Source of the DNA: Rhynchopus euleeides
Lineage: Eukaryota; Euglenozoa; Diplonemea; Diplonemida; Diplonemidae
Direction of reading: 5' to 3'
Assembly (NCBI GenBank): GCA_963210315.1
Contig: OY723284.1
Span: 1,488,001 to 1,552,000, forward strand
DNA length: 64,000 nucleotides
Shown one piece after another: positions 1-11,621 of this stretch (positions are counted from its first letter, which is position 1; the number at the start of each line of letters is the position of its first letter). Below the pieces are notes generated by a model that saw only the letters and a program-made list of their open reading frames with translations, did no database searches and was not told the origin of the DNA. Both the position numbers and the translations under genes were made by a program.

Positions 1-1
1 C

Positions 2-2141
2 GCTGCACAGACGCAGAGGCCTGCTGCGCAGAATGGGGCCACGCCTGCGGCTGCGGCTGCGGCGGCTGCCGAGAAGCACCAGACGCAGGAGGAGTCGCTG
101 CTGTCTGCGTCCTTCGGCGATGCCTCGGCAGCAAGCATCGTCGCGAGCGCGCGGGGGATGATGTCGCGCGTGTGGAAGGGCGGTGCCCCTGAGGGGCTGC
201 AGCGCGAGCTGGACGAGCGGAAGCGGCAGTTGGAGAACATGGCAGCCCAGCTCAGCCAGGCACTCAACGAGGTTGGCGATTGGCAGGTTCGGGCAGCCGA
301 GTCGGAGCAGAAGTATCAGGATGAGCGCAAGGCACGCAGGGGCCTGGAGAACCAGCTCATGCAGGCTCAGGAGCGCATTGCCTTTGGGCCCAACTCCGTC
401 ATGGCGCGTGAGGAGGCGGCTGAATCCCCCGAGGCGATAGGGCGTGCCCTCGAGACGAAGAAGACGGCGGTGCGCATGACGCGCGGCCTGCTGGAGAAGC
501 GCGAGGCGGAGTGCCTCCAGCTCGAGAAGCGCCGCGTGTTCGCGCAGCCCACCAAGACCCCCGAATTCCACGAGATGGTTGCCAGCCATGCCGAGGAGAT
601 TGCGAAGAAGGCCCGCACCGCGAAGGATGCGAAGGGGCGCGGGGACAAGGAGTACAGCATCCAGCACATCCTCGATGCACTCCAGAAGGTGCACGCCCGC
701 CTGGCTGGCGTGCTCCCGAAGCCTGTCGTGGAGTCTCTGCACAAAATTCTCGCCGACATGCGCGACAAGACTGCCGAGATGCACGCCCCCCTGACGGTGC
801 CGTGCCTCACGAAGGCCGAGAGCCTGCAGGCCGTGGAGCCGCTGCTGCTGGTCCTCAACGAGGTGGGCACTGCCAAGGCAACGCTTGCAGCGCTCTGCAG
901 GCCCATCGACACCGTGTCGCCTTCCCTCACCGCATACAACACCTATAAGAACGAAGGGTTCCACGGCAACAGCAGCGGGGTGGTGACCAGCGCGTCCCGC
1001 CACACCCGCATGCGTGCCCAGCTGAAGACAGCCCGCGAGCAGGTGATGGGGCGCATCACAGAGCTGGAGAGGTTCACCGCCGAGCAGCCCGACAGGTTCC
1101 GCCGCGTGGGTGCCGTGAAGCTGGAGCAGAGCGTGCTGCGGAGCCACATCAAGTCGCACAGGGGGGACCGTGACGAGTCGCTTGCGAAGATCAAGGTGTT
1201 GGAGTCTGCACATGAGGCGTACGGCACCAAGACCCAGCAGATGCTCAAGCAGGAGGAGGAGGTCGGTGAGGACCTGCACAAGCGGGTGTCGGAGCTCAAG
1301 ACGAGGATCGGATCCAAGCAGCGCGACATCGAGAAGGACAGGGCGCAGCTGAACGAGCTGGAGATCGGCCTGATGCAGAACCAGAAGCAGAACGCGTTCT
1401 ACCACGAGCTGCTCAGGGAGGTGAAGCAGCGCATCGATTCTGAGAGCGCTGCATTCGAAGGCGTCAGCCGCGACCTGCAGATGGCAGCCTTCCTCAAGGT
1501 GAAGCAGATGGGGCTTGTGGACAGCATGGAGGCCCCGCTGCTGGAGGCGCTGGAGTCGGGCAACACAGAGAGCACGCGTCTTGCTTCTGAGCTGCAGCGC
1601 GAGCTGCTGATGCTGTGCGAGGCGGAGTGGGACTGCTCCACGGCGCTGCAGATGCAGGAGGTGGGCAACTACACCAGCCTGCAGGAGCAGCTGTCGCAGG
1701 AGCAGGACGCCCTGTCGAAGGAAGGGGGGGGGTCGCCCGTGAAGGAGGGTGGCTTCGCGGGGAAGCTTGCGGCGCTCGCCCCGGGGCTGGCGTCGAGCTC
1801 GCAGAAGCAGAAGAAGAAGACGGAGGCAGTTGCGGCGCAGCTCAAGCATTCGTTCCAAACCCTGATGGTGCTGCGGAGGGACATGCATATGATCCAGCAG
1901 CTCTTCAAGCAGCACCCCGAGCACTTCCAGGAGGAGACCCTCAGTGCGTACGACGTCGATCGCCTGAACTGGCCGATGCCGGTATGATTCCGAAAGGGCG
2001 TTTGGGGGTCACACCGAGTCACATCACATTCCTGCTCTCCGCATGCACACAACTTAGGCTCATTTTGATGATGATTCGCTTCCACGTGTGGTGCACACAC
2101 CGCCATCCCTCACACAGAAGCCGACGGAGGCTGAGGAGTAA
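2..2141 (+). CDS. Coiled-coil protein, 5' partial, with terminal mini-exon
   Basis: The frame is open from base 2, so the gene starts outside the window; the first visible Met (158) need not be the start. The protein is long, charged and rich in Glu, Gln, Lys and Leu heptads, with no enzymatic motif seen; it is probably a structural or tethering coiled-coil protein. The ORF formally stops at 1985-1987, but that stop lies inside a GTATGA 5' splice signal at 1982. A 136-bp intron (1982-2117) ending CTCACACAG then joins in phase 0 to a short exon (2118-2141) encoding KPTEAEE and TAA. Proposed structure: 2..1981 joined to 2118..2141. Seen: the open frame and the signals. Inferred: the splice. Function is not recognised. 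Confidence 0.7.
1982..2117 (+). other. Candidate spliceosomal intron (GTATGA...CACACAG)
   Basis: The donor GTATGA follows a complete codon and the acceptor CTCACACAG precedes an in-frame exon of seven codons and a TAA. The donor type recurs at the ends of two other long ORFs in the window. Confidence 0.55.
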
Positions 2142-4201
2142 TGCAATGCACAGGGGTGCACTGATAGACACAGTCAGTCCTGCGGGTGATACTCTCCCGC
2201 GTGAGGGTGCCAGTGACGGTGGCTGTGTCGAGGGGGCGATTCCTCGCAGAATCCTGAACCCCCCGGATATTATGAAAAGGGGTGCTGTGCGCCCTGCAGG
2301 CACAAAGGTTCGCCGCTGCCGCTGCCACCGCCACCGCTCCACTCCGCACGCACACCCCCCTGCTCCCCAGCCCTTCCCTTGCCCCATCCTCGCGGCGATG
2401 TGTGTTTAGTGATTCTTCTTATTTCGCTTCCCGAGGCTTGTGGTGGAGGGGGGTGGGTCAGGGGTGGGGGGGGTGGATGGCCAGGGTGGAACTGGTCTGC
2501 AGCGCGGGAACAAAGATTCGTTCAAAAGAATACCGCATGGACAGAGCAGGGGTGTGTTTGGGAGTTTTCACCGCTGCCTATGCTGCAATAACGCTTCACG
2601 TGTGGTGTGTGTAGTGATACCCGATGCCCATAGAATGTGCAAATCCGCAAATCGAAGAAAGAAGTCCAGTGTAGGCCACTTGATCCGACCTTGTTTGCAG
2701 GGGGTGGTGGTGTGCCAATGAGACGGGCCGAGTGGGCCGATTGCTGATCGTCGACAAAAAGAGTTCCATGGAGAAACAACTCATGCAAATCGTGTCGTGT
2801 AGATTGCGGGTCTGAGTGTGCGTGTCATGCACCTCTCCACCCTCCCGCCCTGCGTTGCTGCGTGTGTCTTGAGCTATCCAGATTTGTGTGGGGTGATCGA
2901 TGTGTGTACAGTGGAGATCAGGAGCAGATGCTCGGTGCGTTCTATACAAGTCCCGAAATGTTCACGCGTGTGTGTTGTGTGTAGCCACACTTTTCTGATG
3001 CGCGCATGGTGTTCTGATCGACCTATATATTTAGACCTGGGAGATCAGGACAGCGCTGCCCGGGAAGTGGCAAAACTTTTGGCAATTGTTCCCCATCACC
3101 CCCCCTTTGAATAGTTCCAAGCGACGAATCACTGCAAAAAGTCGCGAAGTAACGAACGGAATCGTACGACTAGAGCTTTCGGCGCAGCACCTTTATTGCC
3201 ACTTCACAGGGCCTCAACACAGGTGTGCGCTCAATGAAAAATGGTTCGGGAGCTGTCTCCCCCCCTTTTTTTTTTGGCAGCTTCTGGACAGCGTGTTCCC
3301 GCCTTGAAGCGAAATGAGTACGATTTGCACACACACAGTCTCCGCAGAGTTTCACCTCTCTCTTGTTTCATTTTCATCTGGCCGTTTCCCCCCTCTGCTT
3401 AACCCCGTCCCCCCGAATCCTCGAAAGCAATGCTTCGGCTGCTGCGTGAGTTGTGTCGGTGTGGGGGCGCACGAAACCTAGAAAGAGTTCTGCCTCCCAC
3501 CCGTGCCAACCCCACATGCTCCGCTAAGGCGCGCTGCATGGGTGCGGTGCTCGAACCATTGCTCTGCTTTGAAAAAAAGAGGCGAGTCGCTTGGCCTGAA
3601 CCCTCACAGAACACCGGCTGGTAATCTCATGTCGTCTGATTTCACTGATTCACGGCAACACGCAACTCTTCTCTGCTGCAAAACAAAAGACTCACGCGTG
3701 TGTGTACGTGGACGTGCCGGGGACATCAGATCCACTCTGGTGCGGCATGCCCCAGCCAGGATGTGTCTGCATGTGCACACAGCCGCCCGACCACGCCACC
3801 TTATGATATGTTTTACGGTCTTCTTCGACAAACCATGTTTCCTCAAGAAGGAAACCGCGTGCTCTGTAAGAGGGGGGGGGGGGTGGGTGGGTGGGTGGGG
3901 GTTTGCACTGATGCTTCCAAGATATTTCTTGATCCCGTGTGGTATGCCGAGGGGTGGGTGGGGGGGTTTTTTATACATTAGATAGGGTCGCACTCTACTT
4001 CTCTCGCGAATTGCGGGGAGGGGGTGGGGGGGGGCGAGGATGTGTGAATTCTCGCCAACAGGTTTGCGCGGAGAGGGTGGGGGCTGGGGCAGATGCTGGC
4101 CCTCCGTTCTTTTTTTTTGACATTCCAAACAGGGTGTTCGCTATCTCCCACCTTCCTCGCAGACTGTGGGAGAAAGGGGTAAAATTGCCTCCTCAATTTT
4201 T

Positions 4202-4228
4202 TTTCGCGCGCGCTTCGCGCGCGCGAAA
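4202..4228. repeat. Perfect 12-bp GC hairpin
   Basis: TTTCGCGCGCGC, a TTC loop, then GCGCGCGCGAAA: a perfect 12-bp inverted repeat with a 3-nt loop, preceded by a T run. It could be an RNA hairpin or a cruciform; no adjacent gene explains it. Confidence 0.6.
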
Positions 4229-4507
4229 TCATGCAACATCTGCCCCTCGAACAAATTGCCTCGGGGTCCAGACCAGGGCACTGTATATGTTTAGCGCAAT
4301 GGGCCCATCTCGCTGTTCGCGGTTGCAAAACGGAGGTTTTGCGGCAATCAGTGAGTACTTCGGGAGTTGGCCTTTGACAAAACTGATGTGAACATGCGTA
4401 TGAGCCTGACTTGAACCCAAAACAGGACCGTCGACGGTACCCGTTCTCGAGAAGGAAGGGCACGGTCACATGCGCTCGTTAGTTCCTGTTGGGCAGACTT
4501 CACAGGT

Positions 4508-4564
4508 CACAGGGGGTCTGGGGGGCGGAGCCCCCCAGCCGCCGGAGGCCACGGTAGTGAACAT
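4508..4564. repeat. Dispersed 57-bp GC-rich repeat, copy 1
   Basis: Contains the hairpin CTGGGGGGC-GGAG-CCCCCCAG followed by CAGCCGCCGGAGGCCACGGT. Near-identical copies occur at 47413, 54821 and 54990. The roughly 120 bp 3' of this copy also resembles the DNA 3' of copy 4 (ending CCTCCTCTGGCC), so the true repeat may be longer. Confidence 0.7.
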
Positions 4565-5702
4565 TTGGCAGCCTCGTCCCCGAGTCCGCTTCATAGTGGA
4601 ACACCACATGCAGACAACGTGCACCTTGAGGCAGCATGCTCAAGAGGTACATCGGCCTAGCGCCTGTGGCAGGCCACTATGCTCTTGGCTTTGGCCTCCT
4701 CTGGCCTTGACCATGCTGATGCCGGCTCCGACGGTCCCCAGCAGGTTCAGGTCTCGCTTCTTTGGGTCATTTCCACTCCGTGCGAGGCGTGGTGACATCA
4801 AGTTGTACGAGAGGGTGCTGCCCTTCTCCTTCAGAACCCCTTCCCACCCGAGGCAAAAACTTCCGAGAAACTTTTTTTATTTAATTTCTCCCCCTTGGGA
4901 GAAATGCCGGGGAGAGAGGTGGGAGAAGGGTTTTCCCAGAATCATTTTTTTAACGAAATAGGCCCCTATTTCTCCCCGAGCGAACGCCCTGATTCCAAAG
5001 GAAGTTGCTTCCCAGATTTGTTGTGCCGATTTGCAATCAGAGGGATGCTGAAACAGGGGGGGGGGGGGCGGTGGTCGTGTTGAGATCGTGAGTGACAGTG
5101 TGGCACTTCTTGTTCTATTTATAGTGTGTCGGGGGGAGGGGAGGGGAGGAGTGGCTCCTCCAAAGGATGAAGCGGAAGAGATACGAGGAGAGACGTGGTG
5201 GTGCAGCGTTCCATTTTTTTATGAATGGGGGAAGGGGGGAGAGAGAGAGAGAGAGTCTCACCAACAGGCAGATAGTTTTTTACTTCTTCTTCTTCAAAAG
5301 TGACAATAACTCCGCACAAAAGGTGTGGGGGTCATGGCGGACATGCAGGAGAGGTCCTCCGGAACGTGCGTGCATGAAGAAAGAGAAAAAGCGGTCTCGC
5401 GTGATGAGTCTCCCTCGCGGTGAAGGGGGGTTGGGGGGACAGCAAGAAATGGAAGAGGCAGGCTCGAGGCAGGACAAACTGAGTGGAAAAATCCTGAGAA
5501 GAAGAAGAAGAAGAAGTCCTGCGTCCACCCTGCATATCCCCTCTCTCCCCCTCTGCATCACGGCCTTCCGAATGAGAAGGAGGCGCAGCTCTGTGTGTCG
5601 AAGGTGGTGCAGATGGTTTCCACCCAGCACTGCTATCGCCGCCACCAAACCTCCCAACAGACAACACACATCCGATCCGCTTTTCTTCTTCCCAAAGCAA
5701 AG

Positions 5703-6782
5703 ATGTCGGGAATCGCCCCTCAGATGATTAAGACGGAGCTGACGGACCTGCTGCGCATCACGCACCCCATCCTGCTCGCAGGGATGAACAACGTCGCGAG
5801 CGCTGAGCTTGCCGCCGAGGTGAGCAACGCCGGCGGTCTGGGCAGCATCGGTGGCATGGCGCTGAAGCCTGCCATGCTGCGCAAGGAGCTCAGCCAGCTG
5901 AAGGAGAAGCTGCACGACAAGACCTGCTTCGGTGTGGACCTGCTCCTCCCCCAGTTGGGTGGCAACGCGCGCAAGACCAACTACGACTACACCGATGGTC
6001 ATCTGCCTGAGCTGATCGACATCATCATCGAGGAGAAGGCGCGTCTGTTCATTGCCGCCGTCGGGATCCCCCCGAAGTGGGCTGTGGAGAAGCTGCACAA
6101 GGCAGGGATCCTGTGCATGAACATGGTGGGGCACCCCAAGCACATCAAGAAGGCGATGGAGGTCGGCATCGACATCGTGTGCTGCCAGGGCTACGAGGGG
6201 GGCGGCCACACCGGTGAGGTCGGGACGGTGACCCTGATCCCTATGTGCCTCGACGCCGTGAAGGGGCACACCTCCCCGCTGACGGGGAAGCCGGTTCACG
6301 TCGTTGCGGCGGGTGGGCTGTACGACGGGCGTGGCACTGCTGCGATGCTCGCTATGGGTGCACAGGCAGTGTGGATCGGCACCCGCTTCGTCGCGTCGAA
6401 GGAGGCGACGACATCGAAGAGGCACAAGCAGGGCGTGGTGAACTCGGGTGCCACCGACACAATCCGCAGTGTCATCTACAGCGGCCGTCCTATGCGTGTC
6501 GTGAAGGACAACTACAACACGGAGTGGGAGTACAAGCGCCAGGCGGAGATGCAGAAGCTCACGTCAGAGGGTATGATCCCTTTCAAGCACGACATTCTGG
6601 AGAAGCAGAAGCGTGGTGAGAAGGTGTCCATCGCCACCGCTTACCCGCTGCTGTGCGGGCAGTCCGCAGGTGGCATCCACGACATTCTGCCTGCGAAGGA
6701 GATTGTCGAGTCGATGACCCGCGACGCGGCCGATATCCTCCGCGCCCGCTCCGCACTCGTTGTCGGCACCCCCAAGCTCTGA
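5703..6782 (+). CDS. Nitronate monooxygenase-type FMN protein, copy 1
   Basis: 359-aa member of the nitronate monooxygenase / 2-nitropropane dioxygenase family, a TIM-barrel FMN enzyme that oxidises alkyl nitronates. N-terminal barrel segment with ILLAGMNN and GGLGSIGG; the catalytic-base motif QGYEGGGHTG with His169; the FMN phosphate loop AAGGLYDGRGTAA followed by GAQAVWIGTRF. No signal peptide, so probably cytosolic. The frame is open further upstream, but the ATG at 5703 is chosen because the DNA before it (5622-5702, apparently 5'UTR) matches copy 2, where upstream codons differ. Copy 2 lies 6 kb downstream on the same strand with an LPMO gene between. The exact substrate is not predictable. 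Confidence 0.88.
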   Translation: MSGIAPQMIKTELTDLLRITHPILLAGMNNVASAELAAEVSNAGGLGSIGGMALKPAMLRKELSQLKEKLHDKTCFGVDLLLPQLGGNARKTNYDYTDGHLPELIDIIIEEKARLFIAAVGIPPKWAVEKLHKAGILCMNMVGHPKHIKKAMEVGIDIVCCQGYEGGGHTGEVGTVTLIPMCLDAVKGHTSPLTGKPVHVVAAGGLYDGRGTAAMLAMGAQAVWIGTRFVASKEATTSKRHKQGVVNSGATDTIRSVIYSGRPMRVVKDNYNTEWEYKRQAEMQKLTSEGMIPFKHDILEKQKRGEKVSIATAYPLLCGQSAGGIHDILPAKEIVESMTRDAADILRARSALVVGTPKL

Positions 6783-7878
6783 GCTCCTGCGGATGACAAC
6801 GAGCTGGGCCAAGGCATGGGAAGAGCAGAGCGAGGGCGTGTGACGTGCGTGCGTAAAGCAAGCTAAACTGTACAAAAAAACATCTAACCAACCGACCGCT
6901 CAAACATATTTCGAACGAACAGCTCAAAGTTAGTGAGGCACACACACACACAAACGGCAGGCGCCACTCCGGGATTTCATGCCGGGGGTGGATGTCCGAG
7001 GTCAAACGAGTATGCAGCAGGGCACTCGTCTCTTCCTCATTTTATTTTTCTACCCAACGACAGACCCGGAACCCCGCACTACTCTCTCACCTATCCAGCA
7101 TGGTGTGTGGGTTTCATCTGTCTTCAGCGGGCAGAGCCCTGAGGCGCACCTGCGCCTTGCGGCCCTTCTCTTGCTTCTTCTGCCACGATCCTGAGGTCTG
7201 CGCGTTCTGCGGCAGAAGGGATTCAGGTGCTGTGCCGATGCGATAGTCTTACACTATACTTCAACTCACATTCTCAACCCAACCTCCCCTCCCCCCATCG
7301 TTTCGTATGTGTTTTTTTTCTGCCCAACCTCTCCCCTCCCTGTTTTCTTTGGGTTCTGCGCTAGAGGGGGTGGGGGGCCTCTTGGTCTTATCACCGTAGC
7401 TCGTTGGCTCCCCACCTGCGCACAACCAAAGGCTGTGTTTTTTTTTGTGACTCGTTTTTTTTATTGTGTAAACACCCCACCACCTTCCCCTCCCAACTTC
7501 TTCTATTCCATGATGGCCTGCAGTGCGCGTCTGCAGTGTATGTCTAAGCTCAAAAATACCTCTCTTCCCCACATCCCCTTGTTCTTGGGTGTATCATGGA
7601 CACCTATTTTTTTCCGAGCTTCTTTTGGTGTGGCCACGGGGAGGGGGGTGTCACAAACGGTGCCACCTTTGTGGCACCCAGTTCCCCCACCCACGATCGT
7701 ACCGTTTTTCTTCATTTCTTTTTTTTTCGTTTTTTTGGACAGTTTTTTTTCTGGGGGTGGGGCGAAACACACTTCATCTCCTCTTTGATACATGTTGTGG
7801 TAGCTGCATAGCGTGCTCCGTAGTACAAAAAAATGAAAGGGGTGTTGGTAGAGTGCTGCGCTCGTAAGCCTTTCCTTT
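6783..7878. other. Downstream region of NMO copy 1
   Basis: No gene seen. T-rich and poly-C rich. 7190-7530 resembles 13690-14140 behind the second NMO copy, including a TTCTGC-G-GCAGAA palindrome near 7206 and a shared GGCCTGCAGTGCGCGTCTGCA stretch, so the gene duplication took flanking DNA with it. Confidence 0.5.
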
Positions 7879-9016
7879 AAACCCTGTGCCTGGAATTTTG
7901 TCCAAAAAATAACACGTTTTCGCACAAGGCATAAAATGGTCAAAAAACCCGAAAATCGGGTTTGTAGGGTATATGTCCCCTGTCTGAAAATGCAAAATAT
8001 GGCCCCGCAGGTGCCCCCAGAGTGATTTAAAATTGGAAAATCGACATTTTCCACCTACGGGAAATCCCCCAAAATAGGGGGTCCCCAGTCACGAACCCCA
8101 AAAAAATGTCCCGCGCGCCTCTAAGGCACTCTGGATTTTTATTATGTCATCCAGATGTCACATCTGGGTCCAGGAACACCGGTTTTTGGCCTCAGGAAGT
8201 CGAAAAATATGTGTGTAAATTTTTATTCCTGACCAGGATCCCCTAAAAGCCCGATTTCCCCTGTTTACACATGGGGGATTTCTTGCAACGCCCGCTCGTG
8301 TGCTGAGTGTGTTATCCGCGACGTGGATGCGGTCGCCCTCTTCCTCCAAGAAGCCACTGATCTTCCTCATCCAACTTCACCTCTGGATGTACGCGGCACG
8401 TGCTTGGGTTGTCCTGTCGCAGTGCAGCAGAAGGTCCCCTGTGCACTGCTGCCCAAGCCATTTCGGCTGCACGGAATACGCCACGCAGAGTAACGTGGTA
8501 TCGCGTGACCAGCTCGTGAGGCTTGTGCCCCGAATCGAATCGATAGGCTGCGAGCTGCATTGCCTCGGTCAGTTGATGTCCTTGTGTGTACATTTTTGTG
8601 CACAACAGTCCCTTGGGTATCTGCAGCGCAGGTGCCTGCACTGGACCAGGACTCCTGATTTGCCTCTGGCACTTGTGATCGGAACGGATGCGGCGACATG
8701 CCACGGTGCCCATGGATAGCCATGCCGGCACGAAAGTACGTTCACGACGGTTGATTACCATTGCTGCACTCTGTCAGAACCAAGGGTCGCAGCTCACCTG
8801 AACGCCCACCAGGCCCCCCAACAGGGGGTGAAACCAAAGGGTCCCCCCTGGGGTTTTTTAACCCAAAATTTTCGAATTCGACATGTCCCCGGGATTTCCA
8901 CTATGTCGCAGATTTCGACCATTGGGTCAAGAAAACCTAAAAATCTAGGGGGGAGGTGCTGAAGGATTGCACTGAAAATTTTATCTAACTCGGTCAAAAT
9001 TCCAGGCACAGGGTTT
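7879..9016. mobile_element. 1.14-kb TIR element, copy 1
   Basis: Begins AAACCCTGTGCCTGGAAT and ends with its inverse (ATTCCAGGCACAGGGTTT). A near-identical 1136-bp copy lies at 43736-44871. Copy 2 has TTAA at both edges, but copy 1 has TTAA only on the left, so a piggyBac-like origin is possible and not proven. The interior holds a minus-strand protein remnant. Confidence 0.75.
8312..8761 (-). pseudogene. Protein remnant inside TIR element
   Basis: Minus-strand open frame of about 149 codons. Its middle and end (HQLTEAMQLAAYRFDSGHKP, then HPEVKLDEEDQWLLGG) look protein-like. The matching frame in the second element copy (44224-44614) is broken by small indels, so this is probably a decaying transposon-encoded or captured fragment. 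Family not recognised. Confidence 0.3.
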
Positions 9017-9042
9017 TTACAATTTTTTTCCGGTGTCACAAC

Positions 9043-9153
9043 AGGGTCTTCACTATCGGCAGTCTATTTCGGAAAAGTTCGGCGATCTTCACCTATACGC
9101 TATAGGTGGAAATGCACCAAAGCGCACCGTTCTCAGCACCGTTGTGAAGACCT
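9043..9153. repeat. Short MITE-like repeat, family 1 copy 1
   Basis: About 110 bp bounded by AGGGTCTTCAC and its inverse GTGAAGACCT, with an internal GGAAATGCACCAAA shared with 40572-40677. Confidence 0.5.
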
Positions 9154-9239
9154 CCAGAGGACACTGTTTGACACAGAGTGAAGGCGCTCGTTGGGATCTC
9201 GGGGGCTGCATGGGTGGGTCAGTAATCCTATTTTACCGC

Positions 9240-9409
9240 GGAGGGCCTTCGCTACCAGGTGTGACTGAGTCTCACGGTGTGGACCCTCGGGGCCACATTG
9301 CGATGGCAGCACGCTAAGCCGAACTGCAATGCGACTGAGTGAGAAAAGTAAGCAACAGCCCACTTCCCCTCACTGACCGACGAGCTGTGACTGGTAGCGA
9401 GGGTCCCCC
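9240..9409. repeat. Short MITE-like repeat, family 2 copy 1
   Basis: About 170 bp bounded by GGAGGGCCTTCGCTACCAG and the inverted CTGGTAGCGAGGGTCCCC. A related copy is at 28405-28504. Confidence 0.5.
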
Positions 9410-9930
9410 TGGTGTCCGATAAGCTTTGTTGATCCCCTTGCCCCTCCTCGCTCTTTCAAGATGCTCTCACAGGGCAATGCAGATTTGTGCAAGCCAGCAG
9501 TATCTCGCAGCCCACCGCCCTTCGGGCTTCGGGCATTGTGAGATAGTTACCCATGCATTTCTCTGTGTGGGGGCTGTTTGGTTGCCCTCTTTGGGGGGGG
9601 GAGATGGGGCAAAAATGCCTCGAAAAACAAAGGTGCTGGAGGAGGTGGGGTGGGGCGGTTTCGATTGCCCATCCCGCCCTGCACCGCATGCTCGTTTTGT
9701 AGTGAGGTGGCCGGAAGGTTTGCACTAGCCGATGCGCTGCCTGCGTAGAGAGAGGAGTGTTGGCCGGACATACCCACACCCCCCCACCCCCTTCCCCCGC
9801 TCCCCTCTCACGGTCTTCGGCGTTCTAAACCCTGTGCGGATTTTATGGCAAGCTGTATCTTTTTCATCATAAGGCCAGTAACACCCACCCCTCCCCGACC
9901 AGGCAACACAGCCTACAAAACAAAGGAGAT
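9410..9930. other. Upstream region of LPMO gene
   Basis: No gene seen. Pyrimidine-rich near 9780-9805; presumably contains the promoter and 5'UTR of the LPMO gene. Confidence 0.4.
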
Positions 9931-10965
9931 ATGCAGAAGGTCCTGAAGACAGCGCTGCTGGTGGCTGCGGTGACGACAGGGGCCAACGGGCATGGCTACG
10001 TGAGCACTCCGCCGTCGCGCAACTACGGCTGCAAGACGGGGCTGAACAGCGGGTGCGGCGGGGTGCAGTATGAGCCGCAGAGTGTGGAGGGCCCCGACGG
10101 GTGGCCGGCAGGCGGGCCGCAGGGCGGGACGGTGGCGGCGGCGGGTGGGCGCTTCACGGCGCTGAACGCGCAGAGCAGCACGCGCTGGGGGAAGACGCAG
10201 ATGTCCAGCGGGTCCAACACCTTCACGTGGACCTTCACGGCGGCGCACGTGACGCGCGACTTCAAGTACTACATCACACGGCAGGGGTGGAACCAGAACC
10301 AGGCGCTGTCGAGCGCGTCGTTCGACACCACGCCCTTCTGCACCGTGGATGGGGGGATGCGGCTCCCGGGGTCGCAGGCCAGCCACCAGTGCACCGTCCC
10401 CACGCGCGAGGGGTACCACGTCGTCATGGCTGTGTGGGACGTGGGTGACACGGCGGCCAGCTTCTACAACGCCATCGACCTGAACTTCGGCGGCGGCGGT
10501 TCGGGCCCTGTTCCCCCTGTGCCTGCACCCGTGCCTGTGCCTGGGCCGCGCCCGGTCCCTGTGCCTGTGCCTCCTGTCCCTGTCCCTGCACCTGTGCCCC
10601 CCCCGGTCCCTGTCCCTGCACCCTCGCCGTCGGGGTGCAACGGGGTGACGCTGCCGCTGTGGTCGAACTGCAGGGTGTCGACCGGGTGCTGCGCGGCGGG
10701 GTCGACGTGCTACGAGATGTCGCAGTGGTACGCACAGTGCCGCACGTCGTGCAACAGCGGTAGCGGGTGGACGTGCCGCGTGCTGGGCGGTGGGGGTGCT
10801 GCGCCTGCACCCCAGCCGCAGCCCCAGCCCCAGCCCCAGCCTGCACCTGCACCTGCAGGGTGCGGCACCCCCATCGCCAAGTGGGCTGCCTGCCTCGGCA
10901 AGGAGGGGTGCTGCTCCAGCGGGCTGACGTGCTCGGGCACCAGGTGGTGGAAGTCTTGCAAGTGA
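9931..10965 (+). CDS. Secreted AA10 lytic polysaccharide monooxygenase with two CBM1-like modules
   Basis: 344 aa. The signal peptide (about residues 1-20) ends ...TGANG, so cleavage leaves His21 as the new N-terminus, as copper LPMOs require. Family features: HGYVSTPPSRNYGC at the start, QYEPQSVEGPDGWP, His106 in TAAHVTRDF as the second copper histidine, and F178 in VWDVGDTAASFYNAIDLNF as the axial residue. The catalytic domain (about 21-188) is followed by a Pro/Val linker, a Cys-rich module (about 229-283, with GSTCYEMSQWYAQC), a PQPQ linker and a second Cys-rich module (about 306-344, CCSSGLTCSGTRWWKSC). Both Cys modules resemble CBM1 in Cys and aromatic spacing. Expected role: extracellular oxidative cleavage of chitin or cellulose. 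AA10 is mainly bacterial and viral, so lateral transfer is possible. Confidence 0.87.
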   Translation: MQKVLKTALLVAAVTTGANGHGYVSTPPSRNYGCKTGLNSGCGGVQYEPQSVEGPDGWPAGGPQGGTVAAAGGRFTALNAQSSTRWGKTQMSSGSNTFTWTFTAAHVTRDFKYYITRQGWNQNQALSSASFDTTPFCTVDGGMRLPGSQASHQCTVPTREGYHVVMAVWDVGDTAASFYNAIDLNFGGGGSGPVPPVPAPVPVPGPRPVPVPVPPVPVPAPVPPPVPVPAPSPSGCNGVTLPLWSNCRVSTGCCAAGSTCYEMSQWYAQCRTSCNSGSGWTCRVLGGGGAAPAPQPQPQPQPQPAPAPAGCGTPIAKWAACLGKEGCCSSGLTCSGTRWWKSCK

Positions 10966-11621
10966 TCCAACTTGGCCCTTGCGCCCTGCGACCTCTTGGA
11001 CTTCGTCTGCCTAGCGTCTTCTCACGTGTTATATTTTCGCGTTCCTTCTTCTCTTCATCTCATCTGGCACACTGCTGGCATGTATACACAGCCTGTGCCA
11101 CAGCCTTTTCGTTCCACATCTGATTCACTTCGGTTTGACTCAGAATATGTCGGCCCGACCCAGACCCTGCATGCCGGCCTGCCACACGCAAGTCGTGTCG
11201 TGGGTATACATAGGTGTGCAGGTCGTGTCGCCGTTCGTCGGTTGCATTGTGTTCTTTTCCACTTGGCTTTTTACCTTATCCCACAACCTGTGGCTGGATT
11301 CTTGTTGACCAACAATGTTGGCTGGCTGGCGGGCGGCGCGTGATCACACCGCAGCCCACCCGGCCCCGCCCAGCATCCCCTCCCTGAGCGTGTGCTGCTG
11401 CAAGTATACTATAGCAGGCTGGCTGCTGCTTCTGACGCACTTCCTCTGCGCTACCCCAGGAGGTTCAGGGTGCACCGCAGAGCCGTGCAACGCAGCAACT
11501 GATGCGCTGACAACAGCAGAGCAGCCCTCCCCACTACGCCCTCCCCCTGTCGCATCTCCGATCATTTCCTCGGATTCACTTCTTTCTTGCCATGAGCGTT
11601 CCTGCCACGACACCACTGTGG
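10966..11621. other. Intergenic region between LPMO and NMO copy 2
   Basis: No protein-like ORF. Contains the LPMO 3' flank and the NMO copy 2 promoter region; similarity to NMO copy 1 begins only at about 11664. Confidence 0.4.

Larger units (their letters stand above)
2142..5621. other. Intergenic region without recognisable gene
   Basis: No ORF here has protein-like composition. It holds a G-rich tract with repeated GGGT units (about 3876-3905, a G-quadruplex candidate), a perfect GC hairpin (4202-4228), one copy of a dispersed GC-rich repeat (4508-4564) and poly-G or poly-T runs. Confidence 0.6.

Noticed and set aside
2067-2136. C/D snoRNA-like ATGATGA ... CTGA pair
   Set aside because: The CTGA lies in the proposed exon, there is no closing stem and no rRNA match.
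3540-3565. tRNA B-box-like GGTTCGAGCACC on the minus strand
   Set aside because: No A box or cloverleaf at the right distance.
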